A stretch of 64,000 bases of DNA from Psychroserpens luteus (GCF_015319355.1 NZ_JADILU010000001.1:496001-560000); one strand, 5' to 3'; positions 42,876-52,781 are shown, numbered from the stretch's first letter. Notes: generated by a model not told the origin, from the sequence alone. Translations and numbers: made by a program.

Positions 42876-43529
42876 TTAAGCGTTAAAATCTTTAATTAAC
42901 TTATATAAAATCAGATAGGGTCCGATTTCAAGTGCGCAAAGATACAAAATAAAATAGAATATGTTATTTAATAGTAATTTTTGATGATTCTTAAATGAAG
43001 AGATAAAACCAATTAGATTAATTAAAATTATTAGCCCAATAATTACATAAACTATTGTTTTTGTAGGTTCTAGAGTATAAATTAAAATACAATTAATAGG
43101 AAATAATACGAATCCTGAATAGTTTTTAAAGGTTGTTTTTTGAAATAGATAAGAATCAATAAGCTCGTCAACATCAAAAAGACTCGCAATTAAACGCTCA
43201 AGAAGTACTTTTATTAAGAATAAAACACCAATTCCAAAAAGCAATTTAAAAAACTGATTAATATTAAATTCTGAAGGATGAACTAATGTGGTATAACTAA
43301 TAAATGAAAAAATAGATATAGATAAAATGCCATTGAAAAAGAGCAAAGCGTCAAACCCATCAATGAATTTTTGTTCCCTTGCATAGATTTTTAAATATTT
43401 TGAATTACCAATTACCGCCAAAAAGTCTTTAAACCTATGTGCAAATAAAAATTTAGATATAGTAATGCACCCTAAGCCTAACACTAGAAAAATAGTAAAC
43501 CAATCATTAGAAATTACGTCTCTAAGCAT
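42876..43529 (-). CDS. DUF4271 family membrane protein
   Basis: A 217-residue protein with about six transmembrane helices, recognisable as DUF4271 by its position upstream of hemD and its ISNDWFTIFLVLGL start. No function known; the association with hemD and the polyprenol mannosyltransferase across the divergent spacer is conserved in flavobacteria. Confidence 0.85.
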   Translation of the reverse strand: MLRDVISNDWFTIFLVLGLGCITISKFLFAHRFKDFLAVIGNSKYLKIYAREQKFIDGFDALLFFNGILSISIFSFISYTTLVHPSEFNINQFFKLLFGIGVLFLIKVLLERLIASLFDVDELIDSYLFQKTTFKNYSGFVLFPINCILIYTLEPTKTIVYVIIGLIILINLIGFISSFKNHQKLLLNNIFYFILYLCALEIGPYLILYKLIKDFNA

Positions 43530-43649
43530 GTTACAAAATTATGAAGAATATTTGATGATTTTATACGTTATTGCATGCAACTAAAAATCATTAGCCTAAG
43601 ATTAACATTGTTTATGATTTTAACAGTTAATTTTAATTGATAAATCCCT

Positions 43650-43657
43650 TATTTTTG
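43650..43657 (+). promoter_or_regulatory. Putative -7 box (TATTTTTG)
   Basis: An exact TAnnTTTG match 37 bases before the glycosyltransferase gene; it would drive the glycosyltransferase-dihydroorotase-DUF4296 operon. Confidence 0.5.
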
Positions 43658-43693
43658 TGGGCAACTAACAATAATAAGCTTTAATATCATTTT

Positions 43694-44419
43694 ATGAGAG
43701 ATGCTGTTGTCATCATACCAACTTACAATGAAATAGAAAACATTGAAGCTATTATAAGAGCGGTCTTTTCTCAAAAGAAAGCATTTGATATTTTAGTGGT
43801 GGATGATAATTCTCCAGATGGCACTTCAGAAAAAGTAAAATCGTTACAAAAGGAGTTTGATAATCAACTACACATATTGAATAGGCCAAAGAAAACAGGA
43901 TTAGGTACTGCTTATATAGAAGGTTTTAGATGGTGTCTGAGTAAATCTTATGACTATATTTTTGAAATGGATGCAGATTTTTCTCATAACCCTAACGATT
44001 TGATTTACCTTTACAATGCCTGTTCCAAAGAAGGAGCAGATATGTCTATAGGTTCTCGATATATCAACAACAGAGTGAATGTGGTTAACTGGGATATGAA
44101 GCGATTACTGATGTCTTATTTTGCTTCAAAATATGTAAAGTTGATTACTAGAATGAAAATTGATGATACCACAGCAGGATTTGTGTGTTATCATAGGAGA
44201 GTTTTAGAAACTATAAATCTTGAAAAAATAAAATTTGTTGGATATGCTTTTCAAATTGAAATGAAATTTAATGCACATCTCAAGAAATTTAAGATAATTG
44301 AAGTTCCTATCATTTTTACCGATAGAAAAAAAGGAAAATCTAAAATGAGTGGAGGTATTATTTCAGAAGCTATTTTTGGTGTTATTAATATGAAATTAAA
44401 AAGTTTATTTAGAAGTTAA
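43694..44419 (+). CDS. Polyprenol monophosphomannose synthase (GT2)
   Basis: A 241-residue GT2 enzyme. VVIIPTYNEIENI, VVDDNSPDGTSEKV and FEMDADFSHNP (DxD) followed by GSRYI match Dpm1-type synthases without the C-terminal membrane domain. Transfers mannose from GDP-mannose to a polyprenyl phosphate at the inner membrane for later glycosylation. One base separates its stop from the dihydroorotase start. Confidence 0.92.
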   Translation: MRDAVVIIPTYNEIENIEAIIRAVFSQKKAFDILVVDDNSPDGTSEKVKSLQKEFDNQLHILNRPKKTGLGTAYIEGFRWCLSKSYDYIFEMDADFSHNPNDLIYLYNACSKEGADMSIGSRYINNRVNVVNWDMKRLLMSYFASKYVKLITRMKIDDTTAGFVCYHRRVLETINLEKIKFVGYAFQIEMKFNAHLKKFKIIEVPIIFTDRKKGKSKMSGGIISEAIFGVINMKLKSLFRS

Positions 44420-44420
44420 G

Positions 44421-45767
44421 ATGCAAAACAAAACCATACTTATTAAAAACGCTAAAATCGTAAACGAGGGATCGGTTACAGAAGGTGATATTTTAATAGA
44501 AGGAGATTATATCAAAGAAGTATCAGATTCTATTAGTGCAAAATCTTCAGACGTCTTAGTAATTGATGTTGAAGGTAATTACGTCTTTCCAGGTGTTATT
44601 GATGATCAAGTTCATTTTAGAGAACCAGGATTAACACATAAAGGAGATATTGCTTCAGAGTCTAGAGCTGCAATTGCTGGAGGAATTACGTCTTTTATTG
44701 AAATGCCAAACACAAATCCTCAAACAACAACTGTAGAGAAACTAGAAGAGAAATTTGAAATTGCTTCAAAAACATCATATGCGAATTATTCATTTATGTT
44801 TGGTGGTACTAATGATAATTTAGATGAAATTTTAAAAGTTGATCCTAAAACAGTCGCTGGTTTAAAACTATTTTTAGGCTCATCTACTGGGAATATGTTG
44901 GTTGATGATCCTGAAGTTATAGAAAAAATATTTAGAAGTACAGATATGGTTATTTCGGTTCATTGTGAAGATGAAGCGACCATTAAAAAAAACTTACAAG
45001 CACATATTGATGAGTTTGGTGAAGATATCCCAATAAGTAAACATCCAATTATTAGAAGTGAAGAGGCTTGTTATATCTCATCTTCTAAAGCTATTGAACT
45101 TGCAAAGAAGACAGGAGCTAGATTACACGTTTTTCATCTATCTACAGGAAAGGAAACAAAGTTGTTTAGTAATAAGATTCCTTTAAAAGATAAAAAAATT
45201 ACTGCAGAAGTTTGTATTCATCATCTATGGTTTAGCGATGAAGATTATGAGAAAAAAGGAACACACATAAAATGGAATCCTGCTGTAAAAACAGCAAAAG
45301 ATAGAGATCAACTCTGGAAAGCACTATTAGATGATAGAATAGATGTGATTGCAACAGATCATGCACCTCATACTTTAGAAGAGAAAAATAATATATATAC
45401 TAAAGCACCTTCTGGTGGTCCACTTGTACAACATGCTTTGGTGGCAATGATTGAAATGTTTCACAAGGATAAAATTTCATTATCAAAGATTGCCCAAAAA
45501 ATGGCTCATAATCCTGCAATTTTATTTCAGGTTGAGAAACGTGGTTATATTAAGCAAGGGTATTTTGCAGATTTAGTTATTGTAGACATCAACAACCCAT
45601 GGACAGTAAATAAAGATAACATACTTTATAAATGTGGATGGTCTCCATTTGAAGGTACTACATTTACATCTAGAATAACACACACCTTTTTAAATGGTAC
45701 TTTAGTTTACAACAACTTCAAGGTTTTAGATGTAAAAGCGGGTAAACGATTGACTTTTAATAGATGA
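44421..45767 (+). CDS. pyrC: Dihydroorotase
   Basis: A 448-residue amidohydrolase. VDDQVHFREPGLTHKGD carries the HxH metal ligands; GLKLFLGSSTGN has the Lys that is usually carbamylated to bridge the metals; VIATDHAPH gives the last Asp. Class I dihydroorotase making dihydroorotate from carbamoyl-aspartate in pyrimidine synthesis; an allantoinase is a less likely alternative. Confidence 0.9.
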   Translation: MQNKTILIKNAKIVNEGSVTEGDILIEGDYIKEVSDSISAKSSDVLVIDVEGNYVFPGVIDDQVHFREPGLTHKGDIASESRAAIAGGITSFIEMPNTNPQTTTVEKLEEKFEIASKTSYANYSFMFGGTNDNLDEILKVDPKTVAGLKLFLGSSTGNMLVDDPEVIEKIFRSTDMVISVHCEDEATIKKNLQAHIDEFGEDIPISKHPIIRSEEACYISSSKAIELAKKTGARLHVFHLSTGKETKLFSNKIPLKDKKITAEVCIHHLWFSDEDYEKKGTHIKWNPAVKTAKDRDQLWKALLDDRIDVIATDHAPHTLEEKNNIYTKAPSGGPLVQHALVAMIEMFHKDKISLSKIAQKMAHNPAILFQVEKRGYIKQGYFADLVIVDINNPWTVNKDNILYKCGWSPFEGTTFTSRITHTFLNGTLVYNNFKVLDVKAGKRLTFNR

Positions 45768-45768
45768 A

Positions 45769-45849
45769 ATGAGCGTGCAAAAAGTATTGTCTTATAAAGT
45801 AATTATTAATCGCGAACAGCATGTGTCCTTGAAAAAACAATATATGTAA
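45769..45849 (+). CDS. Candidate 26-residue small ORF, paralogue of 52703-52777
   Basis: It starts one base after the dihydroorotase stop and ends four bases before the DUF4296 start, as expected of a real gene in a tight operon. The C-terminal half (IINREQHVSLKKQYM) reappears as MINSEQHVSLKKQYI before a response regulator at 52.7 kb. Two of the codon differences are synonymous, three are not, and nucleotide similarity runs past the stop, so it may be a duplicated leader rather than a selected peptide. Confidence 0.5.
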   Translation: MSVQKVLSYKVIINREQHVSLKKQYM

Positions 45850-45853
45850 ACTC

Positions 45854-46327
45854 ATGAAACGACTTTCAATCTTATTAATATTAGTATCTATTATTGGTTG
45901 CAATTCTATTGATAAACCTAAAAAACCAGAAAACCTTATCTCCCAAGATAAAATGGTAGATGTTCTTTATGATGTTTTTATTCTTACTTCAGCAAAAGGA
46001 ACAAGTAAAGGTATTTTAGAAGATCACGGAATCTATCCAGAAAATTACGTTTTTGAAAAACATAAAATAGATAGTTTACAATTTGCACTCAGTAATGAGT
46101 ATTATGGTTTTCATGTGGAAGATTATGAATCTATATTAGCAAGAGTAGAAGATAGATTCAATAAAGATAAAGCAAAATTTGAAGCTGATATTGCTACTGA
46201 AGGAAAAGAAAAAAAACGCAAAAAAGATTCTATTAAAAAGCTAAGTGATTCACTAAATCATAAATCTAGATTATTAAAAGAAACTAAAAAGGTAGATTAT
46301 AAAGATTATCCAAAATCTTCTAAATAA
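45854..46327 (+). CDS. DUF4296 lipoprotein
   Basis: A 157-residue protein with a lipobox (SIIGC, Cys about 17), KPKKPENLISQDKMVDVLYD and YYGFHVEDYESILARV, matching DUF4296. The last 50 residues are highly charged (Lys/Asp/Ser). Function unknown. Its 3' end overlaps the convergent epimerase gene by 22 bases. Confidence 0.88.
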   Translation: MKRLSILLILVSIIGCNSIDKPKKPENLISQDKMVDVLYDVFILTSAKGTSKGILEDHGIYPENYVFEKHKIDSLQFALSNEYYGFHVEDYESILARVEDRFNKDKAKFEADIATEGKEKKRKKDSIKKLSDSLNHKSRLLKETKKVDYKDYPKSSK

Positions 46328-47322
46328 TAATTACATACTTTGGTTATGGACTCATCAATAGGTGTGAACTTAAAATCAAGGTCTCTTTTTAATTTAGAAT
46401 TATCAAAAACTGTTTTACTAGAAATCGATTTCGTCATTTGTTTTGATAATTTCCTGCGTTTGCCAAAAAGTTTATGACTCAACCAATCTAATCGCCAAGC
46501 GACAGATAATAAGAACAAAGACACTTCTTTTTTGGCAGGTTTTACGTTTAAAGCTTTCGCAACTTTATCCTGAAATATCTTAAACGGTAAGTTTTCAGCA
46601 ATTAAAATATAACGTTCATTTTTTAGAGTACTATTCATAAGGGCAATCATGCAATCTACAACATTCCAAACATCAACATAAGCCGAAGTTCCTTTTGGGT
46701 AATAGTTTAATCCTTTATGAATCTTTCTAAACAAACTCCCGCTTCCACCACCTTTCCAAAACCCAGGACCCAATATAATTCCTGGATTTACTATAACAGC
46801 ATCTAAACCTTCTTGAGTACCTCGCCAAACTTCCATTTCTGCTCCATATTTCGTTATAGCATAAACACTATTATCGTCTTCTGGATTCCATTCTGTTTCT
46901 TCTGTAATAAGTGTGTCTTCATGTGGTTCATGACCAATTGCTGCAATAGAACTTATATAGCATAGTTTTTTGATGTGATTAGAGATACTTAGATTTACAA
47001 TATTTGCTGTGCCTTTAATATTGATTTTTCGAAGCTCATGATATTTATTAGGTTCAAAACTTATAAAAGCAGCGCAATGATAAACATGAGTGATGTCTAT
47101 AAAAGCATCCTCTAATGAAGGTACGTCATTAATGTTAGCTTCAACCCATTCAATTTTATTGAAAAATGTTTCAACATCATCAGTATAGTCACTAAACACT
47201 TTTTTTACAGCTTCGAGCTTATGAGCTCTTCTATAAATGGCTCTAACAGAAGCATTATTGCTCATTAATTTGAACAATAAATGAGAACCAACTAAGCCTG
47301 TGCCACCTGTGACTAAAATCAT
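46306..47322 (-). CDS. NAD-dependent epimerase/dehydratase (extended SDR)
   Basis: A 338-residue protein. MILVTGGTGLVGSHLLFKL is the NAD-binding start, so I choose the ATG at 47322 over a frame 18 residues longer that would reach into the tyrS promoter. YAITKYGAEMEVW carries the catalytic YxxxK. Substrate not evident (sugar nucleotide or dihydroflavonol-reductase-like). Confidence 0.9.
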   Translation of the reverse strand: MILVTGGTGLVGSHLLFKLMSNNASVRAIYRRAHKLEAVKKVFSDYTDDVETFFNKIEWVEANINDVPSLEDAFIDITHVYHCAAFISFEPNKYHELRKINIKGTANIVNLSISNHIKKLCYISSIAAIGHEPHEDTLITEETEWNPEDDNSVYAITKYGAEMEVWRGTQEGLDAVIVNPGIILGPGFWKGGGSGSLFRKIHKGLNYYPKGTSAYVDVWNVVDCMIALMNSTLKNERYILIAENLPFKIFQDKVAKALNVKPAKKEVSLFLLSVAWRLDWLSHKLFGKRRKLSKQMTKSISSKTVFDNSKLKRDLDFKFTPIDESITKVCNYYLEDFG

Positions 47323-47375
47323 AAAACAAAAATAGTCTTTTTTGTTATTCGCTTTTCTGTTTTGTTTGATAAACA

Positions 47376-47383
47376 TATCTTTG
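47376..47383 (+). promoter_or_regulatory. Putative -7 box (TATCTTTG) for tyrS
   Basis: An exact TATCTTTG 27 bases before the tyrS ATG, with TTTT at the -33 position. Confidence 0.55.
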
Positions 47384-47409
47384 TCGTACTTAAGAACAAT
47401 ACTTGAAAA

Positions 47410-48714
47410 ATGAACTATAATTTAGTAGAAGAATTAACGTGGCGAGGAATGGTACATGATATCATGCCAGGTACAGAAGAGCAATTGCAAAAGGAAATGA
47501 CCACAGCCTATATTGGGTTTGATCCAACCTCAGACTCGTTGCACATAGGTAGTTTAGTTCCTATTATTTTATTAATGCATTTAGAAAAAGCAGGTCATAG
47601 ACCAATTGCGTTAGTTGGAGGTGCAACAGGTATGATTGGAGATCCTTCAGGAAAAAGTGATGAGCGTAATTTATTAGACGAAGCAGCTTTGAATCATAAT
47701 GTTGCAGGAATTAAGAAAACACTAGCTCGATTTTTAAATTTTTCTTCGGAAGAAAAGAATGCTCCAGTTTTAGTAAACAACTATGATTGGATGAAAGATT
47801 TTTCATTCATAGAATTTGCGCGTGATGTAGGTAAACGAATTACCGTAAACTACATGATGGCTAAAGATTCTGTAAAGAAGCGTTTAAGTGGAGAAGAAGG
47901 AAACGTAGGGATGTCTTTTACAGAGTTTACCTACCAACTTATTCAAGGTTATGATTTTCATCATTTATACAAATCTCATAATTGCTTATTGCAAATGGGA
48001 GGAAGCGATCAATGGGGAAATATTACAACAGGAACAGAACTTGTAAGACGTATGAATGTTGGTGAAGAAGCCAAAGCATACGCAATGACATGTCCATTAA
48101 TAACAAAAGCAGATGGTTCTAAGTTTGGTAAAAGTGAAGGCGGTAATGTTTGGTTAGATGCAGAGAAAACATCTGTTTATAAATTTTACCAGTTTTGGTT
48201 AAACACGAGTGATGAAGATGCTGAAAAATATATTAAGATCTTTACCTTTTTAGATAAGAATACTATAGACTCTCTAATAGTTGAACACGATGAGAATAGA
48301 GGACTAAAAAAATTGCAGAAAAGATTAGCAGAAGAAGTGACTCGCTTAGTTCACTCTGATGAAGAATTTGAAAACGCAGAAAAAGCGTCAAACATTTTAT
48401 TCAGTAAAACTTTTAAAGCAGATATTAAAACTTTAGATGAAAAGACTTTTTTAGATGTGTTTGAAGGTGTTCCGCAAGCGGAAATATCTAAAGCAGAACT
48501 TTCTGAACTTGATATGATAGGAGCTTTAGCTGCAAAAACAAATTTTCTAGCCTCTAATAGCGAAGCACGTCGTGCATTGAAAGAAAACGCAGTGTCTGTT
48601 AATAAGGAAAAAGTAAAAGAAGATTATCAGCTGTCTGAAGATGATTTGATTAATGATAAATACATCATTTTAAATAAAGGAAAAAAGAACACTTATATTA
48701 TTAAGGTGTCTTAA
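47410..48714 (+). CDS. tyrS: Tyrosyl-tRNA synthetase
   Basis: A 434-residue class I synthetase. [17 protein letters not shown] holds the HIGH site, [13 protein letters not shown] the KFGKS loop, and [11 protein letters not shown] the tyrosine pocket. The C-terminal S4-like RNA-binding domain ([19 protein letters not shown]) is present. Charges tRNA-Tyr. Confidence 0.97.
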   Translation: MNYNLVEELTWRGMVHDIMPGTEEQLQKEMTTAYIGFDPTSDSLHIGSLVPIILLMHLEKAGHRPIALVGGATGMIGDPSGKSDERNLLDEAALNHNVAGIKKTLARFLNFSSEEKNAPVLVNNYDWMKDFSFIEFARDVGKRITVNYMMAKDSVKKRLSGEEGNVGMSFTEFTYQLIQGYDFHHLYKSHNCLLQMGGSDQWGNITTGTELVRRMNVGEEAKAYAMTCPLITKADGSKFGKSEGGNVWLDAEKTSVYKFYQFWLNTSDEDAEKYIKIFTFLDKNTIDSLIVEHDENRGLKKLQKRLAEEVTRLVHSDEEFENAEKASNILFSKTFKADIKTLDEKTFLDVFEGVPQAEISKAELSELDMIGALAAKTNFLASNSEARRALKENAVSVNKEKVKEDYQLSEDDLINDKYIILNKGKKNTYIIKVS

Positions 48715-48726
48715 ATTCACAAATAT

Positions 48727-48916
48727 CCTGCAAGGTTTCTAAAACCTTGTAGGTATTTTAATAGGATTCACGTTTGTAATAATTATATGTAATTATTAAA
48801 GGCAAAGTTGAAGCTAAAGCACTAAAAAGCCTTTCTATTCATGATGCAAACAGCTTAAAAGTTTTTAGAATAAAATATATTCTCATTGATACCTACAAGG
48901 TTTTAGAAACCTATTT
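48727..48916. repeat. Inverted 21-base repeat pair in the tyrS-YHS spacer
   Basis: GGTTTCTAAAACCTTGTAGG plus T (48734-48754) recurs exactly as its reverse complement at 48891-48911. The left copy is part of a larger imperfect dyad (48727-48753). About 136 bases lie between the copies. The rest of the 295-base spacer holds a terminator but no gene that I can support. Confidence 0.75.
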
Positions 48917-48923
48917 AAAAAGA

Positions 48924-48952
48924 AAAACGTCCCGTAATTTACGGGACGTTTA
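48924..48952. terminator. Bidirectional terminator
   Basis: AAACGTCCCGTAA and TTACGGGACGTTT form a near-perfect stem between tyrS and the convergent YHS gene. Confidence 0.75.
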
Positions 48953-49009
48953 ACATTAACCAATCAACTATTATTAGAAGCTAATCTTTCTTTTTCATAG
49001 AACTCTAAA

Positions 49010-49459
49010 CTATTCTAGATTCATAGCTTCCCAATTTTTGTCGGCTTTACTTTGTAAACCTTTCACATTATTTTTTTTCCATGTGTTTAAAGTGTTATTT
49101 CCCCAAGAATTATAGAATAAATAGAGCTTTCCATCTCTGATTTCGAACGTTTTAGGGTCTATGTCAACTTTTTTAGATTTTTCTGCAATAGCATAAGCAC
49201 AGTAGCCTCCATATTGCGGAATAAACTTCTCAGGACTAGCGTTGAATGTCTTTAAATTCTTTTCTGAAGAAAATTTGAATTTTATACTATCATAAGTCCC
49301 AGTGAATTCTTTTTTACCTTCTATAGCTTGATTATCAAAATAAGCAACAACATCATAACCTTTTGCGATGTAATCTTTTTTTGTATTGTAATCTACAGTT
49401 TGTGCGAATGTGGTGAGCATTCCGAAGAAAAAAATCACACCTAATATTTTAGTTTTCAT
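49010..49459 (-). CDS. Secreted YHS-domain protein
   Basis: A 149-residue protein with a signal peptide (residues 1-19, ending FAQ). GYDVVAYFDNQAIEGKKEF, NASPEKFIPQYGGYCAYAIA and KLYLFYNSW match the YHS-domain family found in Bacteroidota periplasms, proposed to bind metal or heme. Function not established. Apparently monocistronic. Confidence 0.87.
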   Translation of the reverse strand: MKTKILGVIFFFGMLTTFAQTVDYNTKKDYIAKGYDVVAYFDNQAIEGKKEFTGTYDSIKFKFSSEKNLKTFNASPEKFIPQYGGYCAYAIAEKSKKVDIDPKTFEIRDGKLYLFYNSWGNNTLNTWKKNNVKGLQSKADKNWEAMNLE

Positions 49460-49489
49460 TTATGAATAGTCGAGAGAAAATGAAGATAA

Positions 49490-50470
49490 TTACAAGACCA
49501 TGAGATTGCAACCTCTAATATCACTAGAGTCAAATCTGCCAATAATTTCAAAAGTAGCATTATCATGGACACGTCCTAAATCTTGTGTAGCAATAAAGGA
49601 GCACGAATTGATGTTTGCTAAATCGATGACGTTTATTCCTCCAGTTTTTTTAGTAGTATGAATGGTTAGAGCATCTTCTGGATCACGAGTTAGGATTCGC
49701 ATCCAATTTGGGTATTTAAAGATTCCATCACCTAGAGAATAGGCTTGACTTAGTAATTCTGTCATACCATATTCACTATGAATTTTAGAGACTCCAAAGC
49801 CTGATTTTAAAACAGCGTGTAACTCTTCTCTCACCATTTCTTTTCTGCGACCTTTCATGCCTCCAGTTTCCATGACGATGGTGTTTTTTAAGTTGAATTG
49901 ATGTAACTCTACCAAATCTAAAAGTGCAAAAGAAACACCTATAAGCATGATCTTTTTTTCTTGTTGATCTAAAGCAATAAGTTTCTCTTTTAACTCAGTA
50001 ATATTATCTAGATAAAATCCGCTTTCTGGATGTTGTGATTGATTAATCATATCATTAACCATATAGATTAATGAGGAGCCTTTACGTTCTAAATAGTTTG
50101 GTAATAAAGCGAGAATAGTGTAATCATTAATATTTCCGTAGAAATTTTGAAACCCGTTTCTAAAACTTTGCTCATAAATACTTAAATCTGTAACGTAATG
50201 TTTACTGGTAATAGATCCAGTTGTTCCGCTACTAGAAAATGTGTCTTGGATTGAATCGTTAGTGCTAAGTACTTGGTGGCTTTTAAAAAATTGAATGGGT
50301 AAAAATGGTATCTCTTCAATTCGCTTCACATCACTTGGATGTTTATATAATAAATCACAAAACGAGCGATATACAGGATTGTTCTCAAATTGAAATTTGA
50401 AGACCTGTAATGCTAATGAGTTAAATTCAGTTTCCGAAGAAATTGAAAAAATAGCGTCTGTGTTTATCAT
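49490..50470 (-). CDS. LuxE/PaaK-like acyl-protein synthetase
   Basis: A 326-residue protein of the LuxE-domain family. TFSSSGTTGSITSKHYVTD is the adenylate-forming Ser/Thr/Gly loop, and SEYGMTELLSQAYS the conserved Tyr/Glu segment; METGGMKGRRKEMVREEL is also typical. Such enzymes activate or transfer fatty acyl groups. No lux genes here, so the acceptor is unknown. Confidence 0.86.
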   Translation of the reverse strand: MINTDAIFSISSETEFNSLALQVFKFQFENNPVYRSFCDLLYKHPSDVKRIEEIPFLPIQFFKSHQVLSTNDSIQDTFSSSGTTGSITSKHYVTDLSIYEQSFRNGFQNFYGNINDYTILALLPNYLERKGSSLIYMVNDMINQSQHPESGFYLDNITELKEKLIALDQQEKKIMLIGVSFALLDLVELHQFNLKNTIVMETGGMKGRRKEMVREELHAVLKSGFGVSKIHSEYGMTELLSQAYSLGDGIFKYPNWMRILTRDPEDALTIHTTKKTGGINVIDLANINSCSFIATQDLGRVHDNATFEIIGRFDSSDIRGCNLMVL

Positions 50471-50645
50471 AATACCAAATAAATTTTAAAATGATGGATA
50501 ATAAATTTGAATTATATGTTCTTTAGATGAGATAGAAAATATAAGCATGGCCAAAGTTACGGTTCTATTTTATATTGAAATATAAAGAAAAGAGAAACTA
50601 ATTTAATCGATTATTTTGAAGTTTATTTGGTATAACACAAAAATA

Positions 50646-50678
50646 AAAAAAGCGCTGTCTAAATGACAGCGCTTTTTA
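50646..50678. terminator. Terminator after second T9SS cargo gene
   Basis: AAAAAGCGCTGTC and GACAGCGCTTTTT form a perfect stem with a five-base loop, 20 bases past the T9SS stop (minus-strand reading). Confidence 0.9.
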
Positions 50679-50697
50679 ATACTTTATTTAAAAAGGA

Positions 50698-52449
50698 TTA
50701 CTTGATTACTAACTTTTTAGTAACTGAAGCATCGTTTTGAGAAATCTTTACGATATAAACACCAGCATTTAATGCAGATACATTAATACGGTTGTTAGTT
50801 AAAGTTTGGTTGATAACTTGTTTTCCTAAGATGTCATAAACTGAAACTGATATAGCGTTGTCATTTGTTCCTACTACATTTACAAATCCTGTAGATGTTG
50901 GGTTAGGATACATTGAGAATACATTAGAACCAAACTCATCAACAGATAAGATTTGTACACTAAAATCTGCAGCATCTCTTGCAGTAAGAAAGTATCCATC
51001 TGCTCTTTCATTTACAATACCAATAATATCGGTTGCAGTTGTTGGAACATTTGCTCCAATATAATCTGCATCAAAGAATGACGTTCTAAAGTTAAAGTTG
51101 TCACCTCCTTGAGTTAAAGCAAATGCTGTACCAGTTACAAAAGTAGTTTCAACACTATTATCCATAGTTACAGTAGTTACTTCTACTAATTCAGACTCAA
51201 ATTGCTCAGAATTAGCAGTTAACATTGCTAAAGTTACTACTTGTGGTGTTAACGTGTTACCAGTAGATGATGCTGCTCCAGGATCTGCAACAGGTGCAAA
51301 TTGAATTGTTCCGCTAAATTCTCCTAAAGTTCCAGTGATACTTGTGATACCATCTCCTATAGCATAAGTTGTAGCTATAGTTCCTGAGCTATCGTCAATT
51401 AAAACAGCACCTGTTGCATCTTCTATATATTTTTGGTTTCTAAAACTTTGTTGGTATGTTAAAAATGCTTCACCAGTAAGTGTGTAAACTTGACCAATTG
51501 TTCCTGCTCTAAGCTCAGCGATATTAGCCACAGTATTTGATGATAATACGCTAAAAGAAACCATATCAGAATCAATTACACCACCATTTACCAATTCTAC
51601 AGTTACATCATAAGTTTGACCATCTGCAGTTAATATATTAAAAGGACTAGTTACACCATTTGTAGTTGAACCATTAACAGTAATGTTTACAGTTTCACCA
51701 CCTGCTAAGTTTGCAGTTGAGAATTCAACATCTACAGAAGTAGTTCCTGGTGCTAATTCTGCTCCATTTGAAGGAGAGGTGATTGCAACGCTAGGTGTTG
51801 CAACAAAACCATCAACAACTCTAATATTATCAAAGGCGATGTCTTCGTCACCAGAGTTTAAACTCATTTCAATTTTGAAAGTAATATTACTATTCCCTGA
51901 AAGGGCAATACTTTCAACGTATTCTGTAAAAGTAGATGTGATTTCTGCTCCATCACCAACACCATCAAAATCTGTATCAATTTTTGGAGTATTGTTTGTG
52001 CCTGCAGCTTCACTTCTAATCCATATTAAATTTTGATCTGCACCACCATCTAAAGAGTAAGTGATGTTTACAAAATCTGCATCATCCCAATCTTGGTTAG
52101 TTCCATCATCATCTTCAGCAAGTAAAATTGCAAAATCAACACTAGATAATCCAGAAACATCAATAGCAATTGTAGAAAGAGAAACTGGCAATGTAGCTCC
52201 TTCTCCATCTATGTCTTGTGCAGCGAAGATAAAAAGGCCATCAACGCCATTAACTTCGTAAAAAGATCCAATATCACTACCATCTGTTCTTAAAAAGAAA
52301 TCACCAGTACCATCAGAAAATTCAGGAATAGAAGTTGTGTAGTTAGTTCCATTTGTGTCTGTTTCAAAACTTTCTTGGTATAACGTCGTTTGTGCAAACG
52401 AAGAAAAACCAATTAAGGCAGTTAAACATAAAAAGTAAAGTTTTTTCAT
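50698..52449 (-). CDS. T9SS-secreted protein with Ig-like and OB-like domains
   Basis: A 583-residue protein. Signal peptide (1-19, ending FAQ); an N-terminal jelly-roll-like domain (about 22-215); an Ig-like domain beginning PSVAITSPSNGAELAPGT; an OB-fold-like region (about 305-490; VYTLTGEAFLTYQQSFRNQK, YIEDATGAVLIDD), as in DUF5689/YhcR-type modules; and a type A T9SS sorting domain (FSMYPNPTSTGFVNV). Secreted to the surface or medium. No nuclease or other catalytic domain is attached. Confidence 0.87.
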   Translation of the reverse strand: MKKLYFLCLTALIGFSSFAQTTLYQESFETDTNGTNYTTSIPEFSDGTGDFFLRTDGSDIGSFYEVNGVDGLFIFAAQDIDGEGATLPVSLSTIAIDVSGLSSVDFAILLAEDDDGTNQDWDDADFVNITYSLDGGADQNLIWIRSEAAGTNNTPKIDTDFDGVGDGAEITSTFTEYVESIALSGNSNITFKIEMSLNSGDEDIAFDNIRVVDGFVATPSVAITSPSNGAELAPGTTSVDVEFSTANLAGGETVNITVNGSTTNGVTSPFNILTADGQTYDVTVELVNGGVIDSDMVSFSVLSSNTVANIAELRAGTIGQVYTLTGEAFLTYQQSFRNQKYIEDATGAVLIDDSSGTIATTYAIGDGITSITGTLGEFSGTIQFAPVADPGAASSTGNTLTPQVVTLAMLTANSEQFESELVEVTTVTMDNSVETTFVTGTAFALTQGGDNFNFRTSFFDADYIGANVPTTATDIIGIVNERADGYFLTARDAADFSVQILSVDEFGSNVFSMYPNPTSTGFVNVVGTNDNAISVSVYDILGKQVINQTLTNNRINVSALNAGVYIVKISQNDASVTKKLVIK

Positions 52450-52486
52450 AATTATTTAGTTTTAAATTGTTTAAAAATTAACCACA

Positions 52487-52494
52487 CAAATATA
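52487..52494 (-). promoter_or_regulatory. Putative -7 box (TATATTTG) for T9SS cargo gene
   Basis: An exact TAnnTTTG match on the minus strand, 37 bases before the ATG at 52449. Confidence 0.45.
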
Positions 52495-52702
52495 ATGAGA
52501 ATTTAGAGTTTAAACGAATAATTTTTCAGCTATATGGCTATTTAACAATAGCGTAACATTAGTTTAAACACTTCCCGTAATCCAATTTATAGTGAAGAGT
52601 GGAGTTAACTTAATGTTATCAATTTAAACGGTTGTATAACATTTTGTTATTAATCTTATCTTTACAACACAAAGGATTGTAATATAAAAAAATGAAACGA
52701 GC

Positions 52703-52777
52703 ATGTTCAAAACTTTACCAACCAAGAGAATGATTAATAGCGAACAGCATGTGTCCTTAAAAAAACAATACATATAA
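52703..52777 (+). CDS. Candidate 24-residue small ORF, paralogue of 45769-45849
   Basis: Frame MFKTLPTKRMINSEQHVSLK then KQYI (an internal ATG at 52730 would give 15 residues). It ends four bases before the response-regulator ATG, the same spacing as its paralogue before DUF4296. About 50 bases (52733-52784) are roughly 88% identical to 45811-45856. Confidence 0.45.
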   Translation: MFKTLPTKRMINSEQHVSLKKQYI

Positions 52778-52781
52778 ACAC

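Larger units (their letters stand above)
52450..52781. other. 332-base divergent spacer with promoters and a small ORF
   Basis: Holds a minus-strand TATATTTG -7 box (52487-52494) for the T9SS gene, a TATCTTTA near-match (52657-52664) for the response regulator, and the small ORF at 52703-52777. The remainder is AT-rich with no further feature I can support. Confidence 0.6.

Noticed and set aside
48785-48952. Open plus-strand frame of about 55 codons in the tyrS-YHS spacer
   Set aside because: No plausible start codon and no recognisable similarity; the last codons are just the terminator hairpin. Kept only as part of the repeat observation.
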